From NCBI GenBank assembly GCA_964540815.1, contig CAZIOH010000084.1, positions 1 through 29,374 of the forward strand: a stretch of 29,374 bases of DNA, in the 5' to 3' direction. Positions within the stretch are counted from its first letter, which is position 1. Each line of letters opens with the position of its first letter. The notes under the pieces were generated by a model. It was not told where the DNA came from, did no database searches, and saw nothing but the letters and a program-made list of their open reading frames with translations. This document shows, piece by piece, positions 1 through 11,123 of the stretch. This stretch comes from CAZIOH01 sp964540815 (GTDB taxonomy: Bacteria; Myxococcota_A; Polyangia; Fen-1088). The position numbers and the translations under genes were made by a program.

Positions 1-41
1 TGCGCTTCACGTCGTCCGTCGGGAGGGGCCCGCGGGGAGGG

Positions 42-112
42 GTCCTCCCCTTCCCCGCGAGCGCCGAAGGCGCGTCCGTCCTCCCCTTCCCGCGAGCGCC
101 GAAGGCGCGTCC
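42..112. repeat. Two tandem 35-36 bp direct repeats with hairpins, downstream of ndk
   Basis: Two nearly identical units (42-77 and 78-112) lie head to tail and differ by one C in a pyrimidine run. Each contains the 18-mer GCGAGCGCCGAAGGCGCG (57-74 and 92-109), which folds as GCGCC-GAA-GGCGC. The second unit ends on the ndk stop codon. No U-tract follows, so a classical intrinsic terminator is not supported, but a 3'-end stabiliser or Rho-linked end is possible. A one-base variant of the 18-mer occurs at 28172-28189. Confidence 0.8.
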
Positions 113-531
113 TAGCCCAGCTCGGAGCCGGTGAAGAAGAAGGCGAGCTCCGCGCGGGCGGTCTCGGGCGCGTCGCTGCCGTGCACCGCGTTCCTCTCGA
201 TGTCGGTGCCGTACTTGGCGCGAATGGTTCCCTCGGGTGCCTTGCGCGAATCGGTGGGGCCCATCACCTCGCGGTAGCGAGACACGGCATAGTCGCCCTC
301 GATCGCCATCACCACGCAGGGCCCCGAGGTCATGAAGCGCACCAGGTCCGCGAAGAAAGGGCGGGCCTGGTGGACAGCGTAGAAGCCCTCGGCCTGGGCG
401 GTGGTCATCCGCAGGCGTCGCAGCCCGACCAGGCGCAGGCCGGTCTGCTCGATCATGTCGATGACGCCGCCAATGACGTTCTTGGCCACGGCGTCTGGTT
501 TCACGATTCCAAAGGTGCGTTCGATGGCCAT
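112..531 (-). CDS. ndk: Nucleoside diphosphate kinase
   Basis: A 139-residue cytoplasmic enzyme that moves the gamma phosphate between nucleoside tri- and diphosphates through a phosphohistidine. The family signature is complete: the N-terminus carries FGIVKPDAV, and the active-site histidine is H117 in NAVHGSD, close to the usual position. Length matches the family (about 140). The ATG at 531 was chosen over an upstream in-frame GTG near 600, because AAGGAG lies 13 bases before it and the extra residues are unlike any Ndk. It is the last gene of the TCA block, about 100 bases after sucD. The link makes sense because succinyl-CoA ligase produces a nucleoside triphosphate that Ndk can redistribute. 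Confidence 0.97.
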   Translation of the reverse strand: MAIERTFGIVKPDAVAKNVIGGVIDMIEQTGLRLVGLRRLRMTTAQAEGFYAVHQARPFFADLVRFMTSGPCVVMAIEGDYAVSRYREVMGPTDSRKAPEGTIRAKYGTDIERNAVHGSDAPETARAELAFFFTGSELG

Positions 532-631
532 GATTCTCTCGGATCTCCTTCGCGGCGTTGCTGACGAACGTGACGAACGTGACGTGATGGCGAGGGCCAT
601 CGCTTCCTGATGTCGCTCCTGTGGCGTTTCC

Positions 632-1518
632 TCAGCCGAGCATTCGGGCCACGGTCTTGCCGAGGTCGGCCGGGGTCGGGGCCATGGCGATGCGCGCCGC
701 CTGCATGGCCGCGATCTTCTCCGCCGCGGTCCCCTTGCCGCCGCTGATGATGGCGCCCGCGTGGCCCATCCGCTTGCCCGGAGGGGCGGTCTGACCGGCG
801 ATGAACCCCGCGACGGGCTTCTTCATGTGGGCCTTGACGAAGGCCGCGGCCTCCTCCTCGGAGGTGCCGCCGATCTCGCCGATCATCAGGATCGCGTGGG
901 TCTGGGGATCGGCCTCGAACAGGGCCAGGACCTCCACGAAGTCCAGCCCCTTGACGGGATCCCCGCCGATCCCCACCGCCGTCGACTGCCCGAGGCCGAG
1001 CGCGGTCAGCTGATGAGCCGCCTCGTAGGTGAGGGTGCCCGAGCGCGAGACCACCCCCACCTTGCCCGCCATGTGAATGTAGCCCGGCATGATGCCGATC
1101 TTGCACGACCCGGGGGTGATGACGCCCGGACAGTTCGGACCGACCAGGGTCACCCGCTGCCCCGAGGCGCCGAGCATGTCGCGGAGGACGCGCTTGGCCC
1201 GCACCATGTCGAGGGTGGGGATCCCCTCGGTGATGCACACCACGAGATCGATCCCGGCGGCGCCGGCCTCGAGGATCGCGTCCGCCGCACCCGGCGGCGG
1301 GACGTAGATGACGCTGGCGTTGGCGCCGGTCTTGGCCACGGCCTCGGCGACCGTGTCGAAGACCGGGAAGCCCTCGTGGATCTGTCCACCCTTCCCGGGC
1401 GTGACGCCCCCGACCACGTTGGTGCCGTACTCGCGCATCTGCTTGGCGTGGAACGTGCCCGCCGAGCCGGTCAGCCCCTGCACGACGAGCTTGGTCTGCT
1501 TGCCGACCAGGATGGCCA

Positions 1519-1519
<1 letters not shown>
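632..1519 (-). CDS. sucD: Succinyl-CoA ligase (ADP/GDP-forming), alpha subunit
   Basis: 295 residues, normal for SucD. With SucC it converts succinyl-CoA, phosphate and NDP to succinate, CoA and NTP in the TCA cycle. The N-terminal CoA-binding Rossmann part begins AILVGKQTKLVVQGLTG. The phosphorylated histidine is H253 in GHAGAIISGGKGTA near the C-terminus. The start codon overlaps the sucC stop (TGATG, one shared base), so the two subunits are probably translated in a coupled 1:1 way. It is transcribed toward ndk. Confidence 0.97.
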
Positions 1520-2709
<1,190 letters not shown>

Positions 2710-2719
2710 GGCCGGTGGC

Positions 2720-3655
2720 TCACAGCTTCTTCGAGGCTTCGATCAGCTCGCGCACGGCGGCCGCCGACTTGTCGAGCATGGCCTTCTCCTCGGCGGTGAG
2801 GCTGATGGTGACCACCCGCTCGATGCCGCCGGCCCCGATCACCACCGGCACGCCCATGTACAGATCGTGGTAGCCGTATTCTCCCTCCAGCGCGGCCGCG
2901 GCCGGCAGGAGGCGCTTCTGGTCCTTGAGGAAGGACTCCGCCATCAGCACGGCCGCCGAGGCCGGCGCGTAGAAGGCGCTGGTCCCCATCAGCTTGACGA
3001 TCTCGCCGCCCCCGTTGCGGGTTCGCTCCACGATGGCCTGCAGCTTGTCGGCCGCGATGAGCTGGGTGATCGGCACGCCGTCCACCGTGCAATAGCTGGT
3101 GACGGGGACCATGGTGTCGCCGTGGCCACCGAGCACCATGGCGCGCACGTCCTTGACCGCCACCCCGGCCTCGCGGGCGAGGAACAGCTGGAAGCGACCG
3201 GCGTCGAGCACGCCGGCCATCCCGACCACCCGGTTGCGCGGAAAGCCGGTGATGCGCTTGAGCTCGTAGACCATGGCGTCGAGCGGGTTCGAGATGACGA
3301 TCACGAAGGCGTTCGGGGCCTTCTGCTTCAGGTTCTCCCCGACGTTGCGGATGATCTTGAGGTTGATCGAGAGCAGGTCGTCGCGCGACATGCCCGGCTT
3401 GCGCGGCACCCCCGCGGTGATGATCACCACGTCCGCGCCGGCGCAGTCGTCCCAGCTCGAGGTCCCGGTGATCTTGGCGTCGTAGCCGAGGACCGCGCCG
3501 TTCTGCTCGAGGTCGAGCGCCTTGCCCTTGGCCACCCCTTCCTTTTCCGGGATGTCGAACAGCACGACGTCGCCGAGCTCGCGGCGTGCGATGAGGGCTG
3601 CCAGCTCTCCGCCGATGTTTCCGGCGCCAATCAGGGCGATCTTTTTGCGGGACAT
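2720..3655 (-). CDS. mdh: Malate dehydrogenase (lactate dehydrogenase-like type)
   Basis: 311 residues; oxidises L-malate to oxaloacetate with NAD in the TCA cycle. The NAD-binding glycine motif is GAGNIGG (10-16). Substrate-binding R85 lies in GVPRKPGMSR, which marks malate rather than lactate specificity. The catalytic pair is D151 (VLDAGRF) and H178 (GGHGDTMVP). The short start without extra residues and the LDIPEKEG-like region fit the LDH-like MDH type found in many non-enteric bacteria. CGGAG precedes the ATG by about 10 bases. It lies 85 bases after icd and 10 bases before sucC. Confidence 0.97.
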   Translation of the reverse strand: MSRKKIALIGAGNIGGELAALIARRELGDVVLFDIPEKEGVAKGKALDLEQNGAVLGYDAKITGTSSWDDCAGADVVIITAGVPRKPGMSRDDLLSINLKIIRNVGENLKQKAPNAFVIVISNPLDAMVYELKRITGFPRNRVVGMAGVLDAGRFQLFLAREAGVAVKDVRAMVLGGHGDTMVPVTSYCTVDGVPITQLIAADKLQAIVERTRNGGGEIVKLMGTSAFYAPASAAVLMAESFLKDQKRLLPAAAALEGEYGYHDLYMGVPVVIGAGGIERVVTISLTAEEKAMLDKSAAAVRELIEASKKL

Positions 3656-3740
3656 GGGTGTGTGCTCCGAGACGATGGGGTTGTGGTCAGACGGGCGGGG
3701 CCGACCGGAGCGACCGGGCGACCGATGTGGACGGGCTCGC

Positions 3741-4988
<1,248 letters not shown>

Positions 4989-5048
4989 GGGCAGTGCTTA
5001 CCAGAGGTGCGTCTTGAATTGAAGCGCCAAGGGTCCCGAACCGCCGCG

Positions 5049-7112
5049 CTAGCGGATCGGGGTTCCGGGGGGCACGTCGCGGTCGAGGGTCAGGAGGGCC
5101 AGGACCTCGGCGTCTCCCGCGGCCAGGATCATGCCCTGGGAGAGCACGCCGCGAATCTTCGCGGGCTTGAGGTTCGCGAGGTAGACGACGGTGCGGCCCA
5201 CCAACGTTTCGGGGGGGTAAACACCGGCGATGCCGGACACGACGGTGCGCTGCTCGGTCCCGAGGTCGAGCGTCAGCTTCAGGAGCTTGTCGGTCTTCGG
5301 CACCCGCTCGCAGGCGAGGACGCGGGCGGCGCGCAGCTCGGCGCGATCGAAGTCCACCTTGTCGATGATCCCGAAAGGCGTGGGCCCGGTCGTCCCCGAG
5401 TTCGCGCCAGCGCCAGCGCCAGCGCTCGCGCTCGCGCCAGCGCCCGCCGTGCCGCCCGCGACGACCGGCGAGGCGCCGGTGGCCAGCGCCTCCGCTGGCG
5501 TCGAGGGCATCCAGCGCTCGATCAGGTCGGCCTTGGCGGCGGGCTCGAAGCGCGGAAACAGCGGCGTCGCGGGGCCGAGCGTGCCCCCGGGCCAGCCGAA
5601 GACGTCGTCGGTCGGCCACCGCTCCGCCTCCTCGAAGGGGCGACCGAGCTGCTCGAGGATCCGGCGCGCGACCTCGGGCATGGCGGGCGCCACCAGCTGG
5701 GCCACGATCCGCAGCGCCTCGCAACAGTTGGCGAGCACCCCGGCGAGGGCCCCCCCGGGCTCGAGGTTGGCGGGGGACTTGGCCAGCTCCCAGGGCTTGC
5801 GCCCGTCGACGTAGCGGTTGGCGGCGCGCACCAGCTTCCAGGCCGCCTCGATCGCCAGCGACGGCGAGAAGGCCTGCCAGTGCTCGCCGGCCACCCGCCC
5901 CGCGTTTCGCCCCAGCACCACCACCTCCTCCGTCGACTCGGCCGGGCTCGGCGGGTGGGGGGCGAGGGTCCCGCCGGGCACGTAGCGGTGCACCATGCTC
6001 ACGGTGCGGTTGAGCAGGTTGCCGAGATCGTTGCCGAGGTCGGACTCGTACCGTTGCAGGAGCGCTTCGTAGGTGAAGTCGCCGTCGCCACCGAAGGTGT
6101 ACTCCCGCAGCACGAAGTAGCGCAGCGGATCCATCCCCAGCGCGTCCGCGATCTGGTTGGGATCGACGCGCGTGGCCGGGATGGACTTCGAGATCTTCTG
6201 CCCCTTGACCGTGAGGTAGCCGTGGCAGAAGACCTTGGCCGGCACCGGCAGCCCGGCCGACATCAGGAAGGCGGGCCAGTAGACCGCGTGGAAACGCAGG
6301 ATGTCCTTGGCGATGATGTGGTGGCTGCCCGCCCACAGCGCGCCCGCCCGCCCGCCCGCCGCCACCGCCTCCGGCCCGCCGAGCACGGTCAGGTAGTTGG
6401 TGAGGGCATCCACCCACACGTAGATGACGTGCCCCGGATCGTTCGGGACCGGGATGCCCCACTTGACCGACTGTCGCGACACGGAGATGTCGCGCAGCCC
6501 ACCGCGAACGAACTCGGCCACCTCGTTGCGGCGGGCGTCGGGCTGCACGAAGCCCGGGCGATCGTAGAGCTCGAGCAGCCGATCCGCATAGCGGCCGAGG
6601 CGGAAGAAGTAGTTCTTCTCCTTGACCCGCTCGACCGGGCGGAGGTGAATCGGGCACAGCTTCTCGCCGCCCTCGGTGATCACATCGTCCTCGGTCTTCC
6701 ACTCCTCGCAGCCCACGCAGTAGAGGCCATCGTAGTCCCCGAGGTACAGATCACCGGCGGCCAGCAGGCGCCTCCACATCTCGTTCACCGCCTTGTGGTG
6801 GCGGGGGCTGGTGGTCCGGATGAAGTCGTCGTACGAGATCTCGGCCCGTGACCACATGGCCAGGAACTTGTCGGCGATCCCGTCGCAGTAGGTCTGCGGC
6901 TCGAGGCCCTTCTCGCGGGCCATACGTTCGATCTTCTGGCCGTGCTCGTCGAGCCCGGTCACGAAGAAGGTGCCCTCGGCGCGGCCGTCGCGCCGGTCAC
7001 AGGCGCGGTGAAACCGGGCGAGCGCGTCGGCCACCACCGTGCTGTAGAAGGTGCCGAGGTGGGGGGCGGCGTTCACGTAGTAGATGGGCGTGGTGATGAA
7101 GAAGCGAGACAC
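5049..7112 (-). CDS. metG: Methionyl-tRNA synthetase with C-terminal tRNA-binding domain
   Basis: 687 residues; charges tRNA-Met. The class I motif is HLGT (H18, replacing HIGH) and the second is KISKS at about residues 300-306. A zinc knuckle has CVGC at about 131 followed by CPIH, so this is a form with one knuckle. After the anticodon-binding helical domain there is a Gly/Ala/Ser/Thr-rich linker (about residues 545-575), then a C-terminal EMAP/Trbp111-like tRNA-binding domain that helps dimerisation and tRNA capture. The linker is encoded by a GCCAGC-type simple repeat. AGAGGA lies about 10 bases before the ATG. It follows the PSP1 gene by 18 bases, the conserved holB-ricT-metG order. Confidence 0.96.
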   Translation of the reverse strand: MSRFFITTPIYYVNAAPHLGTFYSTVVADALARFHRACDRRDGRAEGTFFVTGLDEHGQKIERMAREKGLEPQTYCDGIADKFLAMWSRAEISYDDFIRTTSPRHHKAVNEMWRRLLAAGDLYLGDYDGLYCVGCEEWKTEDDVITEGGEKLCPIHLRPVERVKEKNYFFRLGRYADRLLELYDRPGFVQPDARRNEVAEFVRGGLRDISVSRQSVKWGIPVPNDPGHVIYVWVDALTNYLTVLGGPEAVAAGGRAGALWAGSHHIIAKDILRFHAVYWPAFLMSAGLPVPAKVFCHGYLTVKGQKISKSIPATRVDPNQIADALGMDPLRYFVLREYTFGGDGDFTYEALLQRYESDLGNDLGNLLNRTVSMVHRYVPGGTLAPHPPSPAESTEEVVVLGRNAGRVAGEHWQAFSPSLAIEAAWKLVRAANRYVDGRKPWELAKSPANLEPGGALAGVLANCCEALRIVAQLVAPAMPEVARRILEQLGRPFEEAERWPTDDVFGWPGGTLGPATPLFPRFEPAAKADLIERWMPSTPAEALATGASPVVAGGTAGAGASASAGAGAGANSGTTGPTPFGIIDKVDFDRAELRAARVLACERVPKTDKLLKLTLDLGTEQRTVVSGIAGVYPPETLVGRTVVYLANLKPAKIRGVLSQGMILAAGDAEVLALLTLDRDVPPGTPIR
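5402..5500. repeat. GCCAGC-type simple repeat and 7-bp hairpin inside metG
   Basis: The plus strand runs through several GCCAGC and GCTCGC hexamers at about 5406-5450. At about 5481-5498 there is GCCAGCG-CCTC-CGCTGGC, a perfect 7-bp inverted repeat with a 4-base loop. The segment encodes the flexible linker between the helical and tRNA-binding domains of MetG, where length changes should be tolerated. Frame is kept. Confidence 0.7.
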
Positions 7113-7130
7113 GTTGGCTTGTCCTCTGGC

Positions 7131-8192
7131 TCAGAGTGGGGGCTTCTTGGTGGTCGCCGGGGTCGGCTCGACGTGGGGATCGCGGTCGAGCTGGTCTGCC
7201 GCGCTCGGCCCGGGCCCCTGTCCCGGGTCCTGTCCCGCAGCGGCGCCCGCGGCCACTGGGCGCAGCTCGGAGGCCTCGAACACCTTCGGCGGAGCATCCT
7301 GGTACATGACGCGCACCCGGCCGCGCAAGATGTCGAGGTCGATGACCTTGCCCACGCCGTCCGGAGTCTCCACCCGCTTGCCGATGCGGGGCAGCTTCTT
7401 GGCCGCCTCGACGTAGGTGGCCTCCTCGTAGACCAGACAGCACTTGAGCCGGCCGCACTGGCCCGACACCTTGGACGGGGTCAGCGCCAGGTTCTGGTTC
7501 TTGGCGGCCTTGATCGACACCGGCGCGAACCGCGGCAGGAAGGTGCTGCAGCAGAGCTCTCGCCCGCACGAGCCGATGCCGCCCACCATCTTGGCCTCGT
7601 CGCGCACCCCGACCTGCCGCAGCTCCACCCGGGCGCGCAGGCGATTCGACAGCTCGCGCACGAGATCGCGGAAGTCCACCCGCGCCTCGGAGGCGAAGAA
7701 GAGCACGATCCGCCCGCCACCCAGCACGTCCGCGTGGAACATCTTGATGTCGAGCCCGAGGCCGCGCACCACCTCGCGGGCGACATCGACCGCATCGGTG
7801 CCCTTGCCGTGATCGGACGCGGCGCGCTCGCGATCGCGATCGTTCGCCACCCGCAGGATGCGTGGCACGCGCCCGCGGGATGGACGTCGCGCGGGCGCGA
7901 CCGTGACGATGCCGAGCTCGGGTCCCCGCTCGGACTGAATCATGACGGGGATGCCGACCTCGAGCGCGAGAATCCCCGCGTCGCAGGTCAGGCTGCGTCC
8001 CCCTGGTCGCAGGCGTACACCGGCGATGGTCAGGACGGGGCCGAGCTCGGCGGGATCGGGCGTGGAGGCAGAGGTCTGGGCAGCGGCAGCGGCAGCGGAC
8101 GCGCGCGCGCTGGCGGGCGTGGGCCCCGCGGGGGCGCCGATGTCCCCGAAGGGCTGGCCGAAGGGCTCGTCGTCCCCGGGGTCAGAGGTCAT
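7131..8192 (-). CDS. ricT: PSP1-domain protein, RicT/YaaT-like
   Basis: 353 residues. The central part has the PSP1 core with the Cys-rich GSCGRELCCSTFLPRF and QCGRLKCCLVYEE motifs. In Bacillus RicT these cysteines help bind iron-sulphur clusters in a complex that affects RNase Y and sporulation. In Myxococcota the role is not known to me. The first 60 or so residues are Ala/Pro-rich and poorly conserved in appearance. The ATG at 8192 has GAGG 7 bases upstream and is preferred to an in-frame GTG at 8204. It starts 21 bases after holB and ends 18 before metG, a gene order that recurs in many bacteria and supports the name. Confidence 0.85.
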   Translation of the reverse strand: MTSDPGDDEPFGQPFGDIGAPAGPTPASARASAAAAAAQTSASTPDPAELGPVLTIAGVRLRPGGRSLTCDAGILALEVGIPVMIQSERGPELGIVTVAPARRPSRGRVPRILRVANDRDRERAASDHGKGTDAVDVAREVVRGLGLDIKMFHADVLGGGRIVLFFASEARVDFRDLVRELSNRLRARVELRQVGVRDEAKMVGGIGSCGRELCCSTFLPRFAPVSIKAAKNQNLALTPSKVSGQCGRLKCCLVYEEATYVEAAKKLPRIGKRVETPDGVGKVIDLDILRGRVRVMYQDAPPKVFEASELRPVAAGAAAGQDPGQGPGPSAADQLDRDPHVEPTPATTKKPPL

Positions 8193-8213
8193 GTTTCGCC
8201 TCACGGTTGATCG

Positions 8214-9347
8214 TCATGCTGTTCGCTCGGCGCGGTTGAGATGGATCAAGAGGCGTTCGAGGGCCATCACGGCGTTCACGTTGCCCATCAGGGCCGCCTC
8301 CGCCTCGACGATGGCGTCGAGCGCGCGGCCGAGTGCCGGCAGGGACAGCCCGAGCGGCAGGTGCAGGTCACTGGCCGATTGCGGCGTGAAGAGCGCCAGC
8401 TCGGGCGCGCCCGAGCGGATGGCGAGCGCGTCGCGGTACACACGGGCCAGAACCGCGAGGACGTCCGGGAGCGCCCCCTTCGACGCCTTGTCGCCGAGCG
8501 CGGCCGCGGAGTCGAAGAGCGCGACCACGTTCGGGGAGGCGGCCGCTGCCCGCAGGGCCGCCACCATCTGACGGGTCTCCTGCGAGGATCCGCCCGGCCG
8601 GCCTGCTCCCGTCTCGGGGTCACCGTCGGCGTCCAGCGCGCCGGCGGTGGCGCCGGCCGCGTCATCGTCACCCTCACCGCCACCGTCATTGGGCTGCCGC
8701 CCGGGCCTTCCAAGCCATTCGAGGAACCGACCCACCCGCCCGTCCGCCATCACCGCCGCGACCTCGGCCGCCTGCGGATCGGCGCCGAGGCGCCGCGCCA
8801 GACCGAGGAGGGCCGGCTGCCCGACCCCGCGGAAGCGGATGCGCTGGGTGCGCGAACGAATCGTGGCGAGCAGCCGCTCCGGCGCGCTCGACAGCAGGAC
8901 GATGTGGGTCCGGTCGGTGGGCTCCTCGAGCGTCTTGAGCAGGCAGTTGGCGGCGTTGGCGTTCATGCGATCGGCATCGTCGACGATGATGACGCGCGCG
9001 CGCGCCTCGTGCGGGCTGCGCTGGGCGAGGGTCACGATCTCCTGTGCCTGCTCGACGAGGATCTGCGGACCAGACGCCGCGATGGTGACCACGTCCGGGT
9101 GGATCCCGGCCAGGATCCGGCGGCAGGGCTCGCACCGCCCACACGCGCGGAGCTCGACGCTCCCGGCGGACCCAGTCGGCCGTGTCTCGTCGCAATCGAG
9201 CAGGAGCGCCAGCCCCACGGCCGCCGCACGCTTGCCGACGCCGTCGGGCCCCTCGAACAGGTACGCGTGCGCCACCCGCCGCGCGGCGCAGGCCCGGCGG
9301 ATGATCGCCGTGGCGGCCTCCTGTCCGACCAGGTCTTCGAGCAGCAC
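8214..9347 (-). CDS. holB: DNA polymerase III delta-prime subunit
   Basis: 377 residues; clamp-loader subunit of the replicative polymerase. The AAA+ fold begins MLLEDLVGQE and has a complete Walker A (GPDGVGKR, residues 33-40), a zinc module (CGRCEPC with an upstream Cys), Walker B-like IIVDDADRM, and the sensor region LLSSAPERLLATIRSR. The C-terminal third has an Asp/Gly-rich linker before the helical domain. The start is a GTG with no Shine-Dalgarno. A -10-like TAGCTT ends six bases upstream, so the mRNA may be leaderless. First gene of the holB-ricT-metG group and divergent from pspA. Confidence 0.9.
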   Translation of the reverse strand: MLLEDLVGQEAATAIIRRACAARRVAHAYLFEGPDGVGKRAAAVGLALLLDCDETRPTGSAGSVELRACGRCEPCRRILAGIHPDVVTIAASGPQILVEQAQEIVTLAQRSPHEARARVIIVDDADRMNANAANCLLKTLEEPTDRTHIVLLSSAPERLLATIRSRTQRIRFRGVGQPALLGLARRLGADPQAAEVAAVMADGRVGRFLEWLGRPGRQPNDGGGEGDDDAAGATAGALDADGDPETGAGRPGGSSQETRQMVAALRAAAASPNVVALFDSAAALGDKASKGALPDVLAVLARVYRDALAIRSGAPELALFTPQSASDLHLPLGLSLPALGRALDAIVEAEAALMGNVNAVMALERLLIHLNRAERTA

Positions 9348-9353
9348 GGATCG

Positions 9354-9359
9354 AAGCTA
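9354..9359 (-). promoter_or_regulatory. Candidate -10 element of holB (leaderless layout)
   Basis: On the minus strand TGATAGCTT places an extended -10 (TAGCTT) six bases before the holB GTG. With an 18-base spacer the -35 position reads GGGACG, which keeps only the GAC core. If used, the mRNA would begin at or within a base or two of the start codon. Confidence 0.45.
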
Positions 9360-9450
9360 TCACAGTCCACACGACCGCGTCCCGCGCTCGTCGTCCACCG
9401 GCGTCGCGCGGTGGAGCCCACCGGCGTCGGCGTCCCGTCCATGTCGGTGC

Positions 9451-9456
9451 TAACCT
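9451..9456 (+). promoter_or_regulatory. Candidate -10 element of pspA
   Basis: GGTGCTAACCT contains the TGCTAnnnT pattern seen before several other genes here. It lies 23 bases before the pspA ATG, leaving room for the GGAGGG Shine-Dalgarno at about 9464-9469. No clear TTGACA box is seen upstream. Confidence 0.4.
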
Positions 9457-9479
9457 CGCTGACGGAGGGCACGTGCACC

Positions 9480-10139
9480 ATGGGTATTCTCGGCCGGCTG
9501 TCGACGCTCATCAAATCCAACGTCAACGACGTGGTCGATTCGATGCAGGATCCGGGCAAGGAAATCGATCAGATGGTCCGCGACATGGACGACGCCGCGC
9601 GCGAAGCCCGCGGGGAGGTCGCGACGTGCATGGCCGAGGAGAAGCGCCTGCAAAAGCGCATCGAGCAACTGGGCGTAGACGCCAGGTCCTGGGACGACCG
9701 GGCCGCGCTGGCGGTGCGCTCGGGCGACGACAACCTCGCGCGTGAGGCCCTGGCGCGGCGGGCGGCGGTCGAGGCAGAGCGGGCCGAGACCAGCAAGGCC
9801 CTGCAGGAGCAGTCGGTCTACGTGGACCAGCTGATGTCCGGGTTGAAGGCCCTCGAGGCGCGGGTCAAGGACGTCAAGCTCCGGCAAGGTACGCTGCGCG
9901 AGAAGGCCCGCGCCTCCAAGCGCGGCGGTCCGGGCGGGGCGGCGACCTCGGCCTTCGCCGACTTCGAGCGGATGTCGAACAAGATCGAAGCGGTCGAGGC
10001 CGAAGCCAGCCTCACCGAGGAGCTCGGGGGCCGGACGACCTCCTCCGTCGAGGCGGAGCGGAAGCTGAACGCCCTCACCGAGAAGAGCAGCGTCGACGAC
10101 GCGCTCGCGGCCCTGAAGAAGAAGCTCGCCGAATCCTGA
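9480..10139 (+). CDS. pspA: PspA/IM30 family membrane-stress protein
   Basis: 219 residues, matching PspA length. It starts MGILGRLSTLIKSNVNDVVD, the amphipathic helix that binds membrane, followed by DPGKEIDQMVRDMDD and a long Glu/Arg/Ala-rich coiled coil to the end. PspA proteins form scaffolds that protect the inner membrane from stress and are ESCRT-III relatives. GGAGGG lies about 10 bases before the ATG. No pspB, pspC or PspF-type regulator gene is adjacent, so regulation must come from elsewhere or from the local promoter at 9451. It stands alone, divergent from holB and convergent with sctJ. Confidence 0.92.
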   Translation: MGILGRLSTLIKSNVNDVVDSMQDPGKEIDQMVRDMDDAAREARGEVATCMAEEKRLQKRIEQLGVDARSWDDRAALAVRSGDDNLAREALARRAAVEAERAETSKALQEQSVYVDQLMSGLKALEARVKDVKLRQGTLREKARASKRGGPGGAATSAFADFERMSNKIEAVEAEASLTEELGGRTTSSVEAERKLNALTEKSSVDDALAALKKKLAES

Positions 10140-10239
10140 AGAGCCGGCGCGAGGTCGAGTTTGAGGTTGTGTTCGAGCTCGAGATCGAGGGGAGCGCGCG
10201 TGCGATCGTGTCGGGGAGAGTGGGAACAGGGGCCCCACT

Positions 10240-11121
10240 TCATTCCGGCGCGGCACCGGGAGGAACGTCGGCCCCGGAGCTCGCCTCGCGGCGCCGCAGG
10301 GTGACGAGCAGCAGCACCGCCAGCGTGCCGAGGGCCAGCAGGGTGAGCACGGCGGTCAGGGCCAGTGGACCGCGGCTGTCTCGTGCCACCTGGAAGGGAC
10401 CGAGCCGCGCCAGGACGTCGGTCGGGGCCTTGGGCGCGCTTTCGGACTTGCCATCCGACCTCGTATCCGACCTGGCTTGCGGCGCGCTCGGTGTCTCGAC
10501 CACCACCACCGCGCCCGGGTCGAGGCCGGGGACGCTGCCCGCGACCAGCCTCTGGACATCGGTGAGCGGCAACCCCGGGACACCCGGACGCACGCGCAGG
10601 AGCACCGCTGCGCGGGCCGGGCTGCGGATCCGGCCGTCGAGCGCGCTCGGGTCAGGCTCCTCGGGCACGAGGTGCACCCGGGCGCTCACAACCCCGTCCA
10701 CGCTCTCGAGGGTCCGCTCCACCTCGGCGGTGGCGGCCAGCACGAAGCGCGCCCGTTCCTCGAACGCCGAGGGAATCAGCGCCGGTCGCGCGTAGATCTC
10801 GGCGAACCCGCTGCGGACGGCGCGCGGCAGGCCGGCCTCGGCGAGCACCGCGAGCGCACGCGCCGTCTGTCGGCTCGGGACCTGCAGCCCGAAACGGGGC
10901 GCGGCGGCGCTGGCGACGGCCTCGGCGGTGGTCTTCTCGGCCGCGATGCCCGCGCCCTCGAGCGCCGTCACCGCCGCGTTGGCCGACGACTCGTCGAGGT
11001 CGTGCAGCAGGTCGGTCGTGCACGCGGCCGAGAGGCCGAGCGCCAGGATCACCCCCCACCACCACGCCGTCGCCGTCGCCATCGATTTGGCCGTCGGCGT
11101 GCCGCCCCGCGTGCCCGCCAC
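10240..11121 (-). CDS. sctJ: Type III secretion inner-ring lipoprotein, SctJ/YscJ/PrgK family (orphan)
   Basis: 293 residues from GTG 11121 (280 from ATG 11082). A lipoprotein signal ends at LSAAC (C34). The ring-building fold follows, with ESSANAAVTALEGAGIAAEK, GLPRAVRSGFAEIY, the hallmark EERARFVLAATAEVERTLESVDGVVSARVHLVPEE, and LVAGSVPGLDPGAVVVVE. A transmembrane helix lies at about residues 251-273, then RRR and a short cytoplasmic tail. Family members form the inner-membrane ring of injectisomes; FliF is the flagellar relative. The GTG start gives the signal a positive n-region (Arg, Lys), sits 2 bases after the sigma-factor stop and has GAGG about 10 bases upstream. No other secretion gene is in the window. 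Confidence 0.85.
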   Translation of the reverse strand: MAGTRGGTPTAKSMATATAWWWGVILALGLSAACTTDLLHDLDESSANAAVTALEGAGIAAEKTTAEAVASAAAPRFGLQVPSRQTARALAVLAEAGLPRAVRSGFAEIYARPALIPSAFEERARFVLAATAEVERTLESVDGVVSARVHLVPEEPDPSALDGRIRSPARAAVLLRVRPGVPGLPLTDVQRLVAGSVPGLDPGAVVVVETPSAPQARSDTRSDGKSESAPKAPTDVLARLGPFQVARDSRGPLALTAVLTLLALGTLAVLLLVTLRRREASSGADVPPGAAPE

Positions 11122-11123
11122 CT

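Noticed and set aside
10240..11121. Flagellar FliF
   Set aside because: It is too short, with one C-terminal helix and a lipobox, all of which fit SctJ rather than the much larger FliF.
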